From an uncultured Pseudomonadota bacterium (lineage in GTDB: Bacteria > Myxococcota_A > UBA9042 > CAIXZC01), in NCBI GenBank assembly GCA_937884235.1, contig CALGBT010000743.1, forward strand, positions 1 through 11,368: a stretch of 11,368 bases of DNA, read 5' to 3'. Below are positions 1 to 7,491 of the stretch, piece by piece. The notes below the pieces were generated by a model. The model was not told where the DNA came from, ran no database searches, and saw nothing but the letters and a program-made list of their open reading frames with translations. The position numbers were made by a program, and so were the translations under genes. Each line of letters opens with the position of its first letter. Within the stretch, counting starts at the first letter, position 1.

Positions 1-969
1 GCCTGCCTGAGCAATGTCTGCCGCCTCGACTGGGACGGCGCCGGAACATTCTGCGCTCAGGATTCCGAAAGTTGCGTCCTCGCCTTCGATGCCCCTTCCG
101 CCAGCCAAATCACCGCGGGGGGTCTGCGCTGCAGTTCTTCCACGCATAAGACCTGCGCCGACGGCGCGTGGGGACAACCCGTGGCCTGCTCACCAGGATC
201 CTGCAACGTTGACCTCTTCACTCCTCCTCAGGAATGTCAGGACAGTGTCGGCTGTGCCAACGTCGTGCCGGAGCAGTGCTCGCCCTACAAGTGTGACTTG
301 AACGGGTGCAAGGAATCTTGCGCCACCGTGGCCGACTGCACAGGTACTTTCATCTGTGCAGGTAACGCCTGCGTCGACAAGGTAATAAATGCCCCCGGCT
401 CCATCAAGGCCGGCTCCGAGTACTACGGGCCCGCCCTGCCAGGCTACAATCAATGTGCCGGCTGGAAGAATACCGGTGATTGGGACATCACCGATTGTGA
501 CTGGATTCACTCCTGCGCAGCCTCCGGGAAGACCCTGCGGTTCCGCCTCCATGATGCCAGCGGCAATGTGATCTTCGACGAGACCTTCCCATCATTCTCC
601 CAGAGCGAAATGAGCAACAACATCCCCGGTTGCGACAATAGTGGCTACGGCCTTTGCGGGAAGACGGGCCCCAGCGGCAAATCCCTCCTCATCTACAAGC
701 CGCTCAATGGCAATAGCGGATGCCATGGCGACGATAACTCCAGCGGTGCGGTGCGGATCGCCAACAGCCCCATGGGTGATTCTGCCATGGGGCACAGCTA
801 CGTCTTCCTGGGGGGGAAGCGCTGCAACGGCGCGACCTACCGCACCCATAACTTCAACGGCACCGACCCGATTTCAGAAATTCGCTGGAAGAACGGGGGG
901 CTCTGGGACGGGTGCACCGACAACAACATGGTGCAGAACTACGCGATTGCAGTCTATTTGTCTGAGTAG
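1..969 (+). CDS. Secreted Cys-rich protein, C-terminal 322 residues (5' end outside window)
   Basis: Frame 1 is open from base 1 to the TAG at 967-969, so this is the 3' part of a larger gene. The GTG at 181 is just an internal codon, since open Cys-rich coding continues upstream of it. Residues 1-125 are rich in cysteine, with closely spaced motifs such as CSPYKC, GCKESC and CAGNAC. This pattern resembles the disulphide-rich repeats common in secreted or cell-surface proteins of Myxococcota (family knowledge, not searched here). From about residue 130 the character changes to a Gly/Asn/Trp-rich, beta-looking region with scattered cysteines and aromatic segments such as YYGPALPGY, which I do not recognise. 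The protein is probably extracytoplasmic because of the many cysteines, but its signal peptide would lie outside the window. Its last 16 bases overlap the end of the convergent NYN gene. Function unknown; possibly an adhesin or carbohydrate-binding surface protein. Confidence 0.85.
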   Translation, partial: ACLSNVCRLDWDGAGTFCAQDSESCVLAFDAPSASQITAGGLRCSSSTHKTCADGAWGQPVACSPGSCNVDLFTPPQECQDSVGCANVVPEQCSPYKCDLNGCKESCATVADCTGTFICAGNACVDKVINAPGSIKAGSEYYGPALPGYNQCAGWKNTGDWDITDCDWIHSCAASGKTLRFRLHDASGNVIFDETFPSFSQSEMSNNIPGCDNSGYGLCGKTGPSGKSLLIYKPLNGNSGCHGDDNSSGAVRIANSPMGDSAMGHSYVFLGGKRCNGATYRTHNFNGTDPISEIRWKNGGLWDGCTDNNMVQNYAIAVYLSE

Positions 970-2117
970 ATCTCGGGCTCCGGCTCGGGTACGATTTCCG
1001 GTTCCGGTTCCAATTCCAGCTCGGGTACCGACTCTGGCTCCAGCTCGGGTACGGGCTCTGTCTCCAACTCCGCCTCGGGCGCGGGTTCCGGCTCGGGTGC
1101 GGGGTCCGGCTCGGGCGCTGGTTCCGCCTCGGGCGCGGGTTCCGCCTCGGGCGCTGGTTCCGCCTCGGGCGCGGGGTCCGGCGGAGATTCTGAAGTCGGC
1201 TGTTCAAGGAGCCGGACGTTCATGGCGCATGGGCGTTCTCTAGGGTCCAGCCCGCGGTCGTATTCCACTCGGTTGCCGGGCTTCAGCAAGCCCAGGTCGC
1301 CCTGCACCGCGGTATGATGGAAAAACAGTTTCCGGCCGTTCCAGTCTTCTCTCAAGAAGCCCATTCTCCCCCGCACGTCTGCAACAGTCCCCCACAATGG
1401 GTTATCCGGTGCCGATTGCTGCCCCGATTCTGCAGCAGTTGCGGGCTTGCTTTCCCGGACAGGCGCAGGCGTCGCAACCGCGACCTTGGGTCTGGCCTCT
1501 GTCCCCTGTGGCCTCCGCATAAAGAGCCCTCTCACCTGGGGGTCATCAAGGCCCGCGGTTTCGATCAGCCGACCCAGGGGAAGCGGCAAGGCGACTTCTT
1601 CAAGCAGCGCCGGCGAAGTACGTTCCTTACGCCCCCCGCGCGCCGGATCGCTGACATCAAAAGCTGGGACCACTACGGCGGCCCCGGCGGCCGCCAGCTT
1701 CCTGGCCAGCACGGCGTATGACGAGTCGCCGGCGATGAGCAGCACAACATCCAACTTGCGTTGCAGAGTGTCTTCCAGGGCCTCCAGGGCCACCGTCACT
1801 TCCATGGTGCGGTTCACGCGCGGCCCCCCCACCTCCTGCACCCAGAATCCCTGCCGACGAGCATCACGCTCCGCCAGATTGCTGGTGAAACCCGGCTTTG
1901 AATCGGTGTCCCGGTTGCAGATGTAGCGGCTGGCAACAACCCGGCACACACCCAACTCCAGGCCAGCAAAGCGCGCGTATGCACTACGGCAGTGCGACAC
2001 CAGTCCAGCCAGACTCAGTGGTGCGCTGGCCGCATGTCGCTGCAAGTAATGCATGAAGACCCGGCTGTAGAAATCCCCGTCGATGTAGACACCGATAGTC
2101 GTAATATTCGTCCCCAT
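954..2117 (-). CDS. NYN (LabA/DUF88-like) nuclease-like protein with cold-shock domain and Pro-Glu repeat tail
   Basis: This 387-residue cytoplasmic protein has three parts. Residues 7-155 look like a NYN/PIN-like RNase domain: a first strand ending in YIDGD (Asp13), a helix with Glu106 and Glu112 where NYN proteins usually have Asp, and the strand-turn LIAGDSS (Asp131) followed by a helix and strand. Residues 242-303 look like a cold-shock OB fold, with RMGFL in the RNP1 position and LFFHHTAV in the RNP2 position. Residues 310-387 are a Pro/Glu/Ala hexapeptide repeat tail, probably disordered and very acidic. Nuclease plus RNA-binding domain suggests RNA processing or turnover (inference). 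The ATG at 2115-2117 is chosen because GGAGAG lies 7 bases upstream; the in-frame TTG at 2132 falls inside that Shine-Dalgarno sequence. A 168-bp gap separates it from the upstream lipoprotein gene, so it could be cotranscribed or have its own weak promoter. Its 3' end overlaps the convergent Cys-rich gene by 16 bp. Confidence 0.8.
   Translation of the reverse strand: MGTNITTIGVYIDGDFYSRVFMHYLQRHAASAPLSLAGLVSHCRSAYARFAGLELGVCRVVASRYICNRDTDSKPGFTSNLAERDARRQGFWVQEVGGPRVNRTMEVTVALEALEDTLQRKLDVVLLIAGDSSYAVLARKLAAAGAAVVVPAFDVSDPARGGRKERTSPALLEEVALPLPLGRLIETAGLDDPQVRGLFMRRPQGTEARPKVAVATPAPVRESKPATAAESGQQSAPDNPLWGTVADVRGRMGFLREDWNGRKLFFHHTAVQGDLGLLKPGNRVEYDRGLDPRERPCAMNVRLLEQPTSESPPDPAPEAEPAPEAEPAPEAEPAPEPDPAPEPEPAPEAELETEPVPELEPESVPELELEPEPEIVPEPEPEIYSDK
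1072..1179. repeat. Six tandem 18-bp units encoding the Pro-Glu-Ala tail
   Basis: Six head-to-tail 18-bp units occupy 1072-1179 with only a few substitutions each; the plus-strand consensus is gcctcgggcgcgggttcc. On the minus strand each unit encodes a hexapeptide of the type APEAEP. A more degenerate continuation of the same Pro-Glu coding reaches to about 972. The period is a multiple of three, so expansion or contraction changes tail length without a frameshift. This is a coding minisatellite, likely length-variable between strains. Confidence 0.9.
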
Positions 2118-2285
2118 AGTTTCGCTCTCCAAACCGAAGGATCGTTGAAAGCCTGCGACGCTCTGCCGGAGAACCAGAACGCCCTCCGTGCGCGGTTACA
2201 TGGTAGAGCAGAACCTGACCCTCCGCAAGGACCGCAGTTGGCTGCGCATCCGCCACCCGGCACACCAACCCGGCAACGCCAACAC
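2118..2285 (-). other. Intergenic gap upstream of the NYN gene
   Basis: This 168-bp space lies between the stop of the lipoprotein-like gene and the ATG of the NYN gene. It has no convincing open frame with a ribosome site. No GC hairpin followed by a T run is visible on the minus strand, so I cannot place a terminator after the lipoprotein gene. The best promoter-like arrangement, reading the minus strand, is TTGCGG, 17 bases, TACCAT, which matches sigma-70 consensus poorly. The NYN Shine-Dalgarno GGAGAG lies at the left end of the gap. Confidence 0.4.
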
Positions 2286-3560
2286 CTATTGCTCATCCTT
2301 GCTGCGGTGCCGTTTCAAGTACAGCCCGCCGAAAAGCAATGTTCCGAGGGGGGGAGTGACATCTTTGGCATCAACAAAGACCGAAACAGCCTTTATGCGC
2401 TCGCTCTTACTTCCACGAAGCACGCGGTCCAGAGGGAAATGATAGGGCCGCCAGTCATCGCGCACCCGCTTCACTTTAAACGTGCGCTTCGAGCCATTGC
2501 TGCCCTCGACGCGCACGTAGACCGGGGAAGCACCACCCCGGACAGGGTCACCCCGCATCCAAATCTCCAGTTCCTTGTACTCGGCGCCTGTGGCACTTAT
2601 TGGCACCTCTTCCCGAAACCCCATCAGTGCCTCGTGGACACCATATCGCTTGGCCTTCGAGACGTGGTAATGCATATATAGGTAAGCTTCCCTGCCCTCC
2701 GCCGAGATACGCCAGGCAGTGCCTAGCGTGCAAACCCCGCCATCGGCAATGGGAACGCGCGGGGCTTCAAGGCTGCTGCTGTCGGGCAATGTGAAGCGGT
2801 CGAGCAAGAGCACGTTGTCAGGCCATTCAGGCACCTGCCGGGAGTAAATCCGGATCAGCGCAGTCTCCTCACTCCCCGATGAGGTATTGCCGTAGAGCAC
2901 CACGTCTTCGGGCGATGGAGGAATGTCCAATTCGATGACCTGATCCGCAGCCAGCGGCCCAGTCTCCAAAATAAACTCGCCGAACCGCTTGACCCGAAAA
3001 GAGAGCTTCTCATTGCGGTCCTGATAGAGAGTCCGGTCCCACCACACTGAAATCGGAGACTGGGGTCGTTGACCGGGCACCGGATATGTGAAGACCACGG
3101 AATCCATGAAAGAGGTCTTCTTGATGTCCAGGTCAATGGTCTTCGTCAGCGTCCCGAAAGAACCGTTGACCGAGATCTCAAGAGTGATTCCCGAGCCGCG
3201 ACAATCGGATGGCACCAGGTAGACGGCTCTCCGCCCCTCTTGCTCAAGGGTGCCTTCGCAGGGGTCGACCAGCGCCTTGAAAGTGAACTCCGGAGACTCT
3301 GTGACCATGTGGGGCACTAACTCCGCTTCCACCACCACCTCCTTACCTGGAACAACCATGTCGGGATAGATGCGCAGATGGATGGAGGGGGGCGCCAGCG
3401 TCCGTTCCTGCACCGTAGCCGAGGCGGGACTTTCCGGCGTTGGACCCAGCTCCGGGCCAGAGAGACGGTCCTCGCTGCGACACCCACCAAAGCCCAGAAA
3501 CAGTACCGCGAACAACAGGTTGGTCCACCAGTAAAGGCGGTATCTGCGACGAAAGTGCAT
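2286..3560 (-). CDS. Putative lipoprotein with Ig-like and galactose-binding-like (CBM/CIA30-type) regions
   Basis: This 424-residue envelope protein starts with a basic stretch and a hydrophobic segment ending FLGFGGC (Cys27). That is a plausible but imperfect lipobox, because Phe sits at the -3 position. A Pro/Ser/Glu-rich linker follows. Residues 58-147 are beta-rich and Ig-like, with two cysteines (101, 120) that could form a disulphide. Residues 250-418 resemble a galactose-binding beta-sandwich: LLLDRFTL near the start, an aromatic core, a KELEIWMRG strand, DDWRPYHFPL, and a closing LLFGGLYLKR. That layout is familiar from CBM11 and CIA30-like domains. The ATG at 3558-3560 shares one base with the TGA of the upstream glycosyltransferase-like gene (TGATG), implying translational coupling; GAGG precedes it by 4 bases. 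A TTG one codon earlier is a poorer start. The context suggests it acts with the upstream membrane protein on envelope sugars. Domain assignment is by eye. Confidence 0.75.
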   Translation of the reverse strand: MHFRRRYRLYWWTNLLFAVLFLGFGGCRSEDRLSGPELGPTPESPASATVQERTLAPPSIHLRIYPDMVVPGKEVVVEAELVPHMVTESPEFTFKALVDPCEGTLEQEGRRAVYLVPSDCRGSGITLEISVNGSFGTLTKTIDLDIKKTSFMDSVVFTYPVPGQRPQSPISVWWDRTLYQDRNEKLSFRVKRFGEFILETGPLAADQVIELDIPPSPEDVVLYGNTSSGSEETALIRIYSRQVPEWPDNVLLLDRFTLPDSSSLEAPRVPIADGGVCTLGTAWRISAEGREAYLYMHYHVSKAKRYGVHEALMGFREEVPISATGAEYKELEIWMRGDPVRGGASPVYVRVEGSNGSKRTFKVKRVRDDWRPYHFPLDRVLRGSKSERIKAVSVFVDAKDVTPPLGTLLFGGLYLKRHRSKDEQ

Positions 3561-5203
3561 CAAGCCTCGATAAGGAAGTTGTGCCCATAAGTTGCTTTGA
3601 AATCACGGTCGATGGCACTGCGATGGATGAGGGGAGTGAAAATCAGCCAGAGTAGCAGCAACCCCAACAACCACCAGCGTTGGGTATGCTGCAACTTCAC
3701 CAGGAAGCCCGCCCCTTGCCCCGCAAGCCAGGCCAGGGGGACCATGAAATAGAGGGCAACTCGCCCCCCTTGAAAGCTCCCCGTCATGTCTACGTGATAG
3801 TACATTGCGATGCCCAGCAAGAGCCAGGCTCCCATCACCAGGGAGAGCCCCCGCTCGGTCTTCCAGGGACGGGCGGCGATACCCATCGCCCAGAAGATCA
3901 TGGCGGCGAAGGAGACTCGGCCAAAGCCAATCAGCCAATTGCCCACATTGGCATGGATGGTACCCCAGTCAATTTGCCACACCAGGAAGGGGTCCACCTG
4001 ATCCGGGCCACGGCCCAGAGTGGCTGCTCGCACCACGAGAACGACGACCTGCGCCAGCAGCGGCCCCCAGCTATCACGATGCCTCAGCCGCTCCCGGGTC
4101 AGCAGCACGGGAGTCAACGCCAGCAGCGGCAACGTGAGGACCAGGCCCTCCGGTCGGGCAAAGACAGCGAATAGGAAGAAGACCGCACCCAGCCAATGGA
4201 CCCGGCCATCATTGGTGACGGTGTACGCTACTCCCGCCAATGCGGCCGCAGTGAGCAGGCCCAGAAACGGAACCATCACGGTAATAGAGCCGGCCAGCGC
4301 GACGTGCGCCGGTGCGCTGGCAACCACTAGCGCCGCCACCACCGCGGGCCAGAGACCGGGTACCAACAAACTCACCAACAGGTAGATGCCAGCAACCGTC
4401 AAGGTTGCAATGGACAGATTCAGCGCCGCCACGGTTCCGGTGTCTACTGGGAAGAACCGTCCTAGAGTATTCAGGAACCAGGCAATGGATGAATGCGGCA
4501 GGTCCGACGAAGGAGACCATGCGACACTGGCGTCATCGCCTTGCAACACATAGGCAACAAAGACACGCACGGCGAATCCGTAGGCAACAACTCCCAGAAA
4601 AGCCCACCACCACGACAGCCGCCGGTTGGCGAAAATGCCCATGAATCCGGGAACCCCCACGAAAAGAGCGATGAGCAACAGCACCACAAAGAAGTCCCCA
4701 ATCAACTCAGAGACATGGAGCTTGCGCGCCACAACGGGCACTCTCCGCCCGGCCCCATCCTCCTGAATGGTCGGCTCCGGCCAGAAAGTGCCGTCGTCAT
4801 TCTTGACCACCGCGGCGATGAGCGCCGCCGCCGACTCAGGAGCTTCCGCTCCCTCGGCCACCAATTGGAAACTGGCGGTGCCGATGGCCCCCTCCACTTC
4901 CAGAACCGGAGGCAGCAGATAGACCGAACTATCCAAGTCGCTAGACTTCATGATCAGGCGCACGAAATGCCGATCAATCTCAATGCCGTCGAAGATGAAA
5001 CCACCGGGCAACTCTCCATCCAGTTCAAAGGGAGCGGCCAGGGCCCGAATCTTCCCCTCCATTTCCGGACTGACTTTGTAGGGGCTCTCGGCACGCTCCA
5101 GCAGTTCGCGGTCCTCTTGCGTCAACTCATACGCCCCGACTCGGCACGGCAGGAGGGAGACGAGCACGAACAGCCAGAGGAGATGGTTCAGTATTCGGTT
5201 CAT
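3560..5203 (-). CDS. Polytopic membrane protein, GT-C-type glycosyltransferase candidate with N-terminal periplasmic module
   Basis: This is a 547-residue protein. Residues 1-24 form a signal peptide with likely cleavage after VGA. Residues 25-165 are a soluble, probably periplasmic, domain that I do not recognise. From residue 168 there are roughly ten or more membrane segments. A segment containing AVRVFVAYVL is followed by QGDD (Asp223/Asp224). GT-C enzymes (PMT, ArnT, GT83 types) carry a catalytic acidic residue in the first outer loop after such a helix. FARPEG at 348-353 also resembles the ARPEG/TRPEG motif seen in many GT-C membrane transferases. Such enzymes move sugar from a polyprenyl-phosphate carrier to an acceptor on the periplasmic face. 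The ATG at 5201-5203 is chosen because AGGTGAGG precedes it and it starts the signal peptide; in-frame codons further upstream lie inside the mutase gene. It sits 8 bases after the mutase stop and is coupled to the downstream lipoprotein gene. Donor and acceptor are unknown. Confidence 0.75.
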   Translation of the reverse strand: MNRILNHLLWLFVLVSLLPCRVGAYELTQEDRELLERAESPYKVSPEMEGKIRALAAPFELDGELPGGFIFDGIEIDRHFVRLIMKSSDLDSSVYLLPPVLEVEGAIGTASFQLVAEGAEAPESAAALIAAVVKNDDGTFWPEPTIQEDGAGRRVPVVARKLHVSELIGDFFVVLLLIALFVGVPGFMGIFANRRLSWWWAFLGVVAYGFAVRVFVAYVLQGDDASVAWSPSSDLPHSSIAWFLNTLGRFFPVDTGTVAALNLSIATLTVAGIYLLVSLLVPGLWPAVVAALVVASAPAHVALAGSITVMVPFLGLLTAAALAGVAYTVTNDGRVHWLGAVFFLFAVFARPEGLVLTLPLLALTPVLLTRERLRHRDSWGPLLAQVVVLVVRAATLGRGPDQVDPFLVWQIDWGTIHANVGNWLIGFGRVSFAAMIFWAMGIAARPWKTERGLSLVMGAWLLLGIAMYYHVDMTGSFQGGRVALYFMVPLAWLAGQGAGFLVKLQHTQRWWLLGLLLLWLIFTPLIHRSAIDRDFKATYGHNFLIEA

Positions 5204-5211
5204 GGCCTCAC

Positions 5212-7389
5212 CTATCCGAGTCTGGTCAGGATGCGCGACCAGAACTCCCGCTGACGCTGTGGCCACTGCCTGGCCATCAGCCCGAGACCGCCCACCAGCA
5301 TCTCCAGGGGACCAATGCCACGCAACAACTTCAAGACCCGCTCAACGGCAATGCCGACATCAGAACCGATTTCCGCAATCTGGCGCAGCTCCGGAGCCAC
5401 ATCCTTAATGAATGCCAGCTTCCGAGTCAGCGGCAAGGAGTCCGAAAATGCCGTTGCATACTCCGGGTAATCAATGCCGACCCTGGCCAGCATCTCCATC
5501 TCCCAGCGTGAGAGCAACTGCGAGATGCGGCCATTGATCTCTTCAATCTGGGCGTTGACCGCCTCGTTACTCGCATCCTCGCCAAGGGGCGGCGCAGCCA
5601 GCTCTGCGTAAGTCTTGTTCTTGGGCTCAGTACCCGACGGGCGCAAAACAAGGCGGATTCCTCCGGCCAGTCTGAAAACCAGGACGTTGCGGGATTCCCT
5701 GTCGGTTTCACTCTTGATGGGGCCAAAAATGCCTTCTTCATCCTGCCGGTCAAAGAACTCCAGGACATCTACTCCACCGATTGTGGACGGAGGGGCGCTG
5801 CGCAAACTCGCCTGAATGGCCTGGATGGTTTCGAGACCATCGGCGCCCTCCATCACCACGGATTTGAGCCCCGTGCCGTAATATCCATACTCCTTATATA
5901 GGTTGACCAGGCGCTGGGCCAAAGTAGTCCCGTTCCGCAAACACCGCGACGCTGCCTCCGCAATGAGCAAGGCGCCGTTGGCCGCATCTTTGTCCCGAAT
6001 CAACTCCGTCGCCAGGACCCCGTGACTCTCCTCCACCGCCAGCAGGAAATCCGTCGGGCGGGCGGAGAAACCATCGCCAAACCGTCCGGTTCGCTCAATC
6101 TGGTCGAGGACATCCCCAACATACTTGAATCCCACCAGCAAATCCCCGATGCAGCGAATACCGTAAGCCTCTGCTATACGTTGGAGCAAAGAGGTGGTCA
6201 CCTCTGTCTTGACGATATAGTTATCACGTCGCAGCAGCCCGCTGGCCTGCCGTACCGAAAGGATGTGGTCGGCCATGAGGATGCCGATCTGGTTGCCCGT
6301 CAGGCAATGCCACTTCCCATCGGTTCCCGGCAGCGCAACCCCGAGGCGGTCAGCATCAGGATCGGTGGCCATGGCCAGGTCGCAGCCGCTTCGACGCGCC
6401 ATGGCTACCACAGCCTCCATGGCGGCAGGCACCTCCGGATTGGGGAGGTGATGAGGAACATTGGGGAATCCTCCGTTGAAGTCAGCTTGACTCTTGACCA
6501 CGACGACATCAAACCCGGCCTGCTCGAGAACTGGAGCGGCATTGGTGGTCCCGGTACCATGCAAGGGGCTGAAGGCTACCTTCGCCGCGCGTGCCGTGTG
6601 ATCCAGCGAGAGACTTACCACCAGATCGCGGTAGGCCTGCCGCTGTTCAGGCGAAATGAAGCGCACGAGACCACCGTCCACAGCATCTCGAAATGACATG
6701 GTCGCTGCCTCAAGCACTCCCGAAGCCACCCGCACCAATTCCTCGTCATGGGGAGGAACCTCCTGCCCCCCCGCAGCGTTGTAGAACTTGGCCCCATTAT
6801 CGTCGGGGGGATTGTGGGAGGCCGAGATGTTCAAGCCTCCGTGCGCCTTGAGTTCGAAAATGTGGTAGGACAATTCGGGCGTGGAAACGTAGGTCGCGGT
6901 GGCTGGGTCAACCATGTGCACCAACACTCCGTTGGCGGCATAGACCTCGGCAGCCATGACACAGAGTTGCTTGGATGTAAGGCCCGCCAGCGGCCCCAAC
7001 AGGCCTTTGCGGTAGCGGCCCCGCTGATCAAGAAAACAACGAACATCTGCCGCCAGTACAACCTCAAGGCGGATTCCCGGAAAGCGGCGCCCAAGAAACT
7101 CGCAGTGACCCTGCACAGAGGTCACGACCGAATAGGGGTTGATGCGATTCGGGCCAATGCCCACAGCCCCCCGGCGCCCCCCGGTGCCAAAGGGTAACAT
7201 CCGATAGAAGCTATCTACCAACAAGGCGAACGCACCATCTTCGATTAGCGCCTCGATTGCCGGCCGATATTCAACAAAGGTCGCATCGGTCAACCAATGC
7301 TCCAAATTGACAAGGGCGGCGTCCTTGAACTGTGCGTCCAAAGAAACGGTCTCAAAGCCTTCTCGGGCTTTCGCAATGAGCCTCTGCAC
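5212..7389 (-). CDS. Alpha-D-phosphohexomutase (phosphoglucomutase/phosphomannomutase), long form
   Basis: This cytoplasmic enzyme interconverts hexose 1- and 6-phosphates through a phosphoserine. All family signatures are present (numbered from the GTG): the entry motif FGTGGRRG near 67-74, the catalytic loop ISASHNP with Ser191, the metal loop DPDADR at 343-348, the sugar-specificity motif EESHG at 453-457, and the phosphate-binding RPSGTEPK at 583-590. At 725 residues it is longer than the usual 550-610 of the PGM2-like branch. The extra length is a C-terminal region of over 100 residues after the phosphate-binding domain. The GTG at 7387-7389 is chosen because AGGAGG (7397-7402) lies 7 bases upstream; the in-frame ATG at 7429-7431 would add 14 residues but has no ribosome site. 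As first gene of the minus-strand unit it probably supplies hexose-1-phosphate for nucleotide-sugar synthesis. Glucose versus mannose specificity cannot be decided by eye. Confidence 0.9.
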   Translation of the reverse strand: MQRLIAKAREGFETVSLDAQFKDAALVNLEHWLTDATFVEYRPAIEALIEDGAFALLVDSFYRMLPFGTGGRRGAVGIGPNRINPYSVVTSVQGHCEFLGRRFPGIRLEVVLAADVRCFLDQRGRYRKGLLGPLAGLTSKQLCVMAAEVYAANGVLVHMVDPATATYVSTPELSYHIFELKAHGGLNISASHNPPDDNGAKFYNAAGGQEVPPHDEELVRVASGVLEAATMSFRDAVDGGLVRFISPEQRQAYRDLVVSLSLDHTARAAKVAFSPLHGTGTTNAAPVLEQAGFDVVVVKSQADFNGGFPNVPHHLPNPEVPAAMEAVVAMARRSGCDLAMATDPDADRLGVALPGTDGKWHCLTGNQIGILMADHILSVRQASGLLRRDNYIVKTEVTTSLLQRIAEAYGIRCIGDLLVGFKYVGDVLDQIERTGRFGDGFSARPTDFLLAVEESHGVLATELIRDKDAANGALLIAEAASRCLRNGTTLAQRLVNLYKEYGYYGTGLKSVVMEGADGLETIQAIQASLRSAPPSTIGGVDVLEFFDRQDEEGIFGPIKSETDRESRNVLVFRLAGGIRLVLRPSGTEPKNKTYAELAAPPLGEDASNEAVNAQIEEINGRISQLLSRWEMEMLARVGIDYPEYATAFSDSLPLTRKLAFIKDVAPELRQIAEIGSDVGIAVERVLKLLRGIGPLEMLVGGLGLMARQWPQRQREFWSRILTRLG

Positions 7390-7396
7390 AGTACTT

Positions 7397-7402
7397 CCTC
7401 CT
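7397..7402 (-). promoter_or_regulatory. Strong Shine-Dalgarno deciding a GTG start of the mutase
   Basis: Reading the minus strand, AGGAGG is followed by 7 bases and then GTG at 7389. This is the only good ribosome site near the start of the phosphohexomutase. The in-frame ATG at 7431 has none, so a start-codon choice based on ATG alone would be 14 residues too long. Confidence 0.7.
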
Positions 7403-7491
7403 GCGGGCGACAGGTCCACCCTTTTGACCATCGTCAGAGCCGTCGAAACTAAGCATCAGGCGGCCCCCAAAACGACTCTGGCTGCATCAAA

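Noticed and set aside
1072..1179. Tandem repeats as a possible CRISPR array
   Set aside because: Units are adjacent 18-mers with no spacers, and they encode a Pro-Glu tail in frame.
641..1243. Plus-strand 200-codon frame rich in Arg, Pro and Ala over the repeat region
   Set aside because: It overlaps two well-supported genes in other frames, and its composition is what the 18-bp GC-rich repeats give in any frame; no ribosome site.
2118..2285. Promoter TTGCGG-17-TACCAT for the NYN gene
   Set aside because: Three and four matches to consensus in GC-rich DNA is near background; kept only as a remark.
1992..2681. Plus-strand 229-codon frame spanning the NYN start and the lipoprotein-like gene
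   Set aside because: Antisense to supported genes on both sides of the gap, no ribosome site, no domain-like sequence.
4493..5254. Plus-strand 253-codon frame opposite the membrane protein
   Set aside because: Shadow of the GT-C-like gene, with low-hydrophobicity His/Gln/Arg-rich composition and no start signals.
6022..6696. Plus-strand 224-codon frame opposite the mutase
   Set aside because: Lies fully within the conserved catalytic region of the phosphohexomutase on the other strand.
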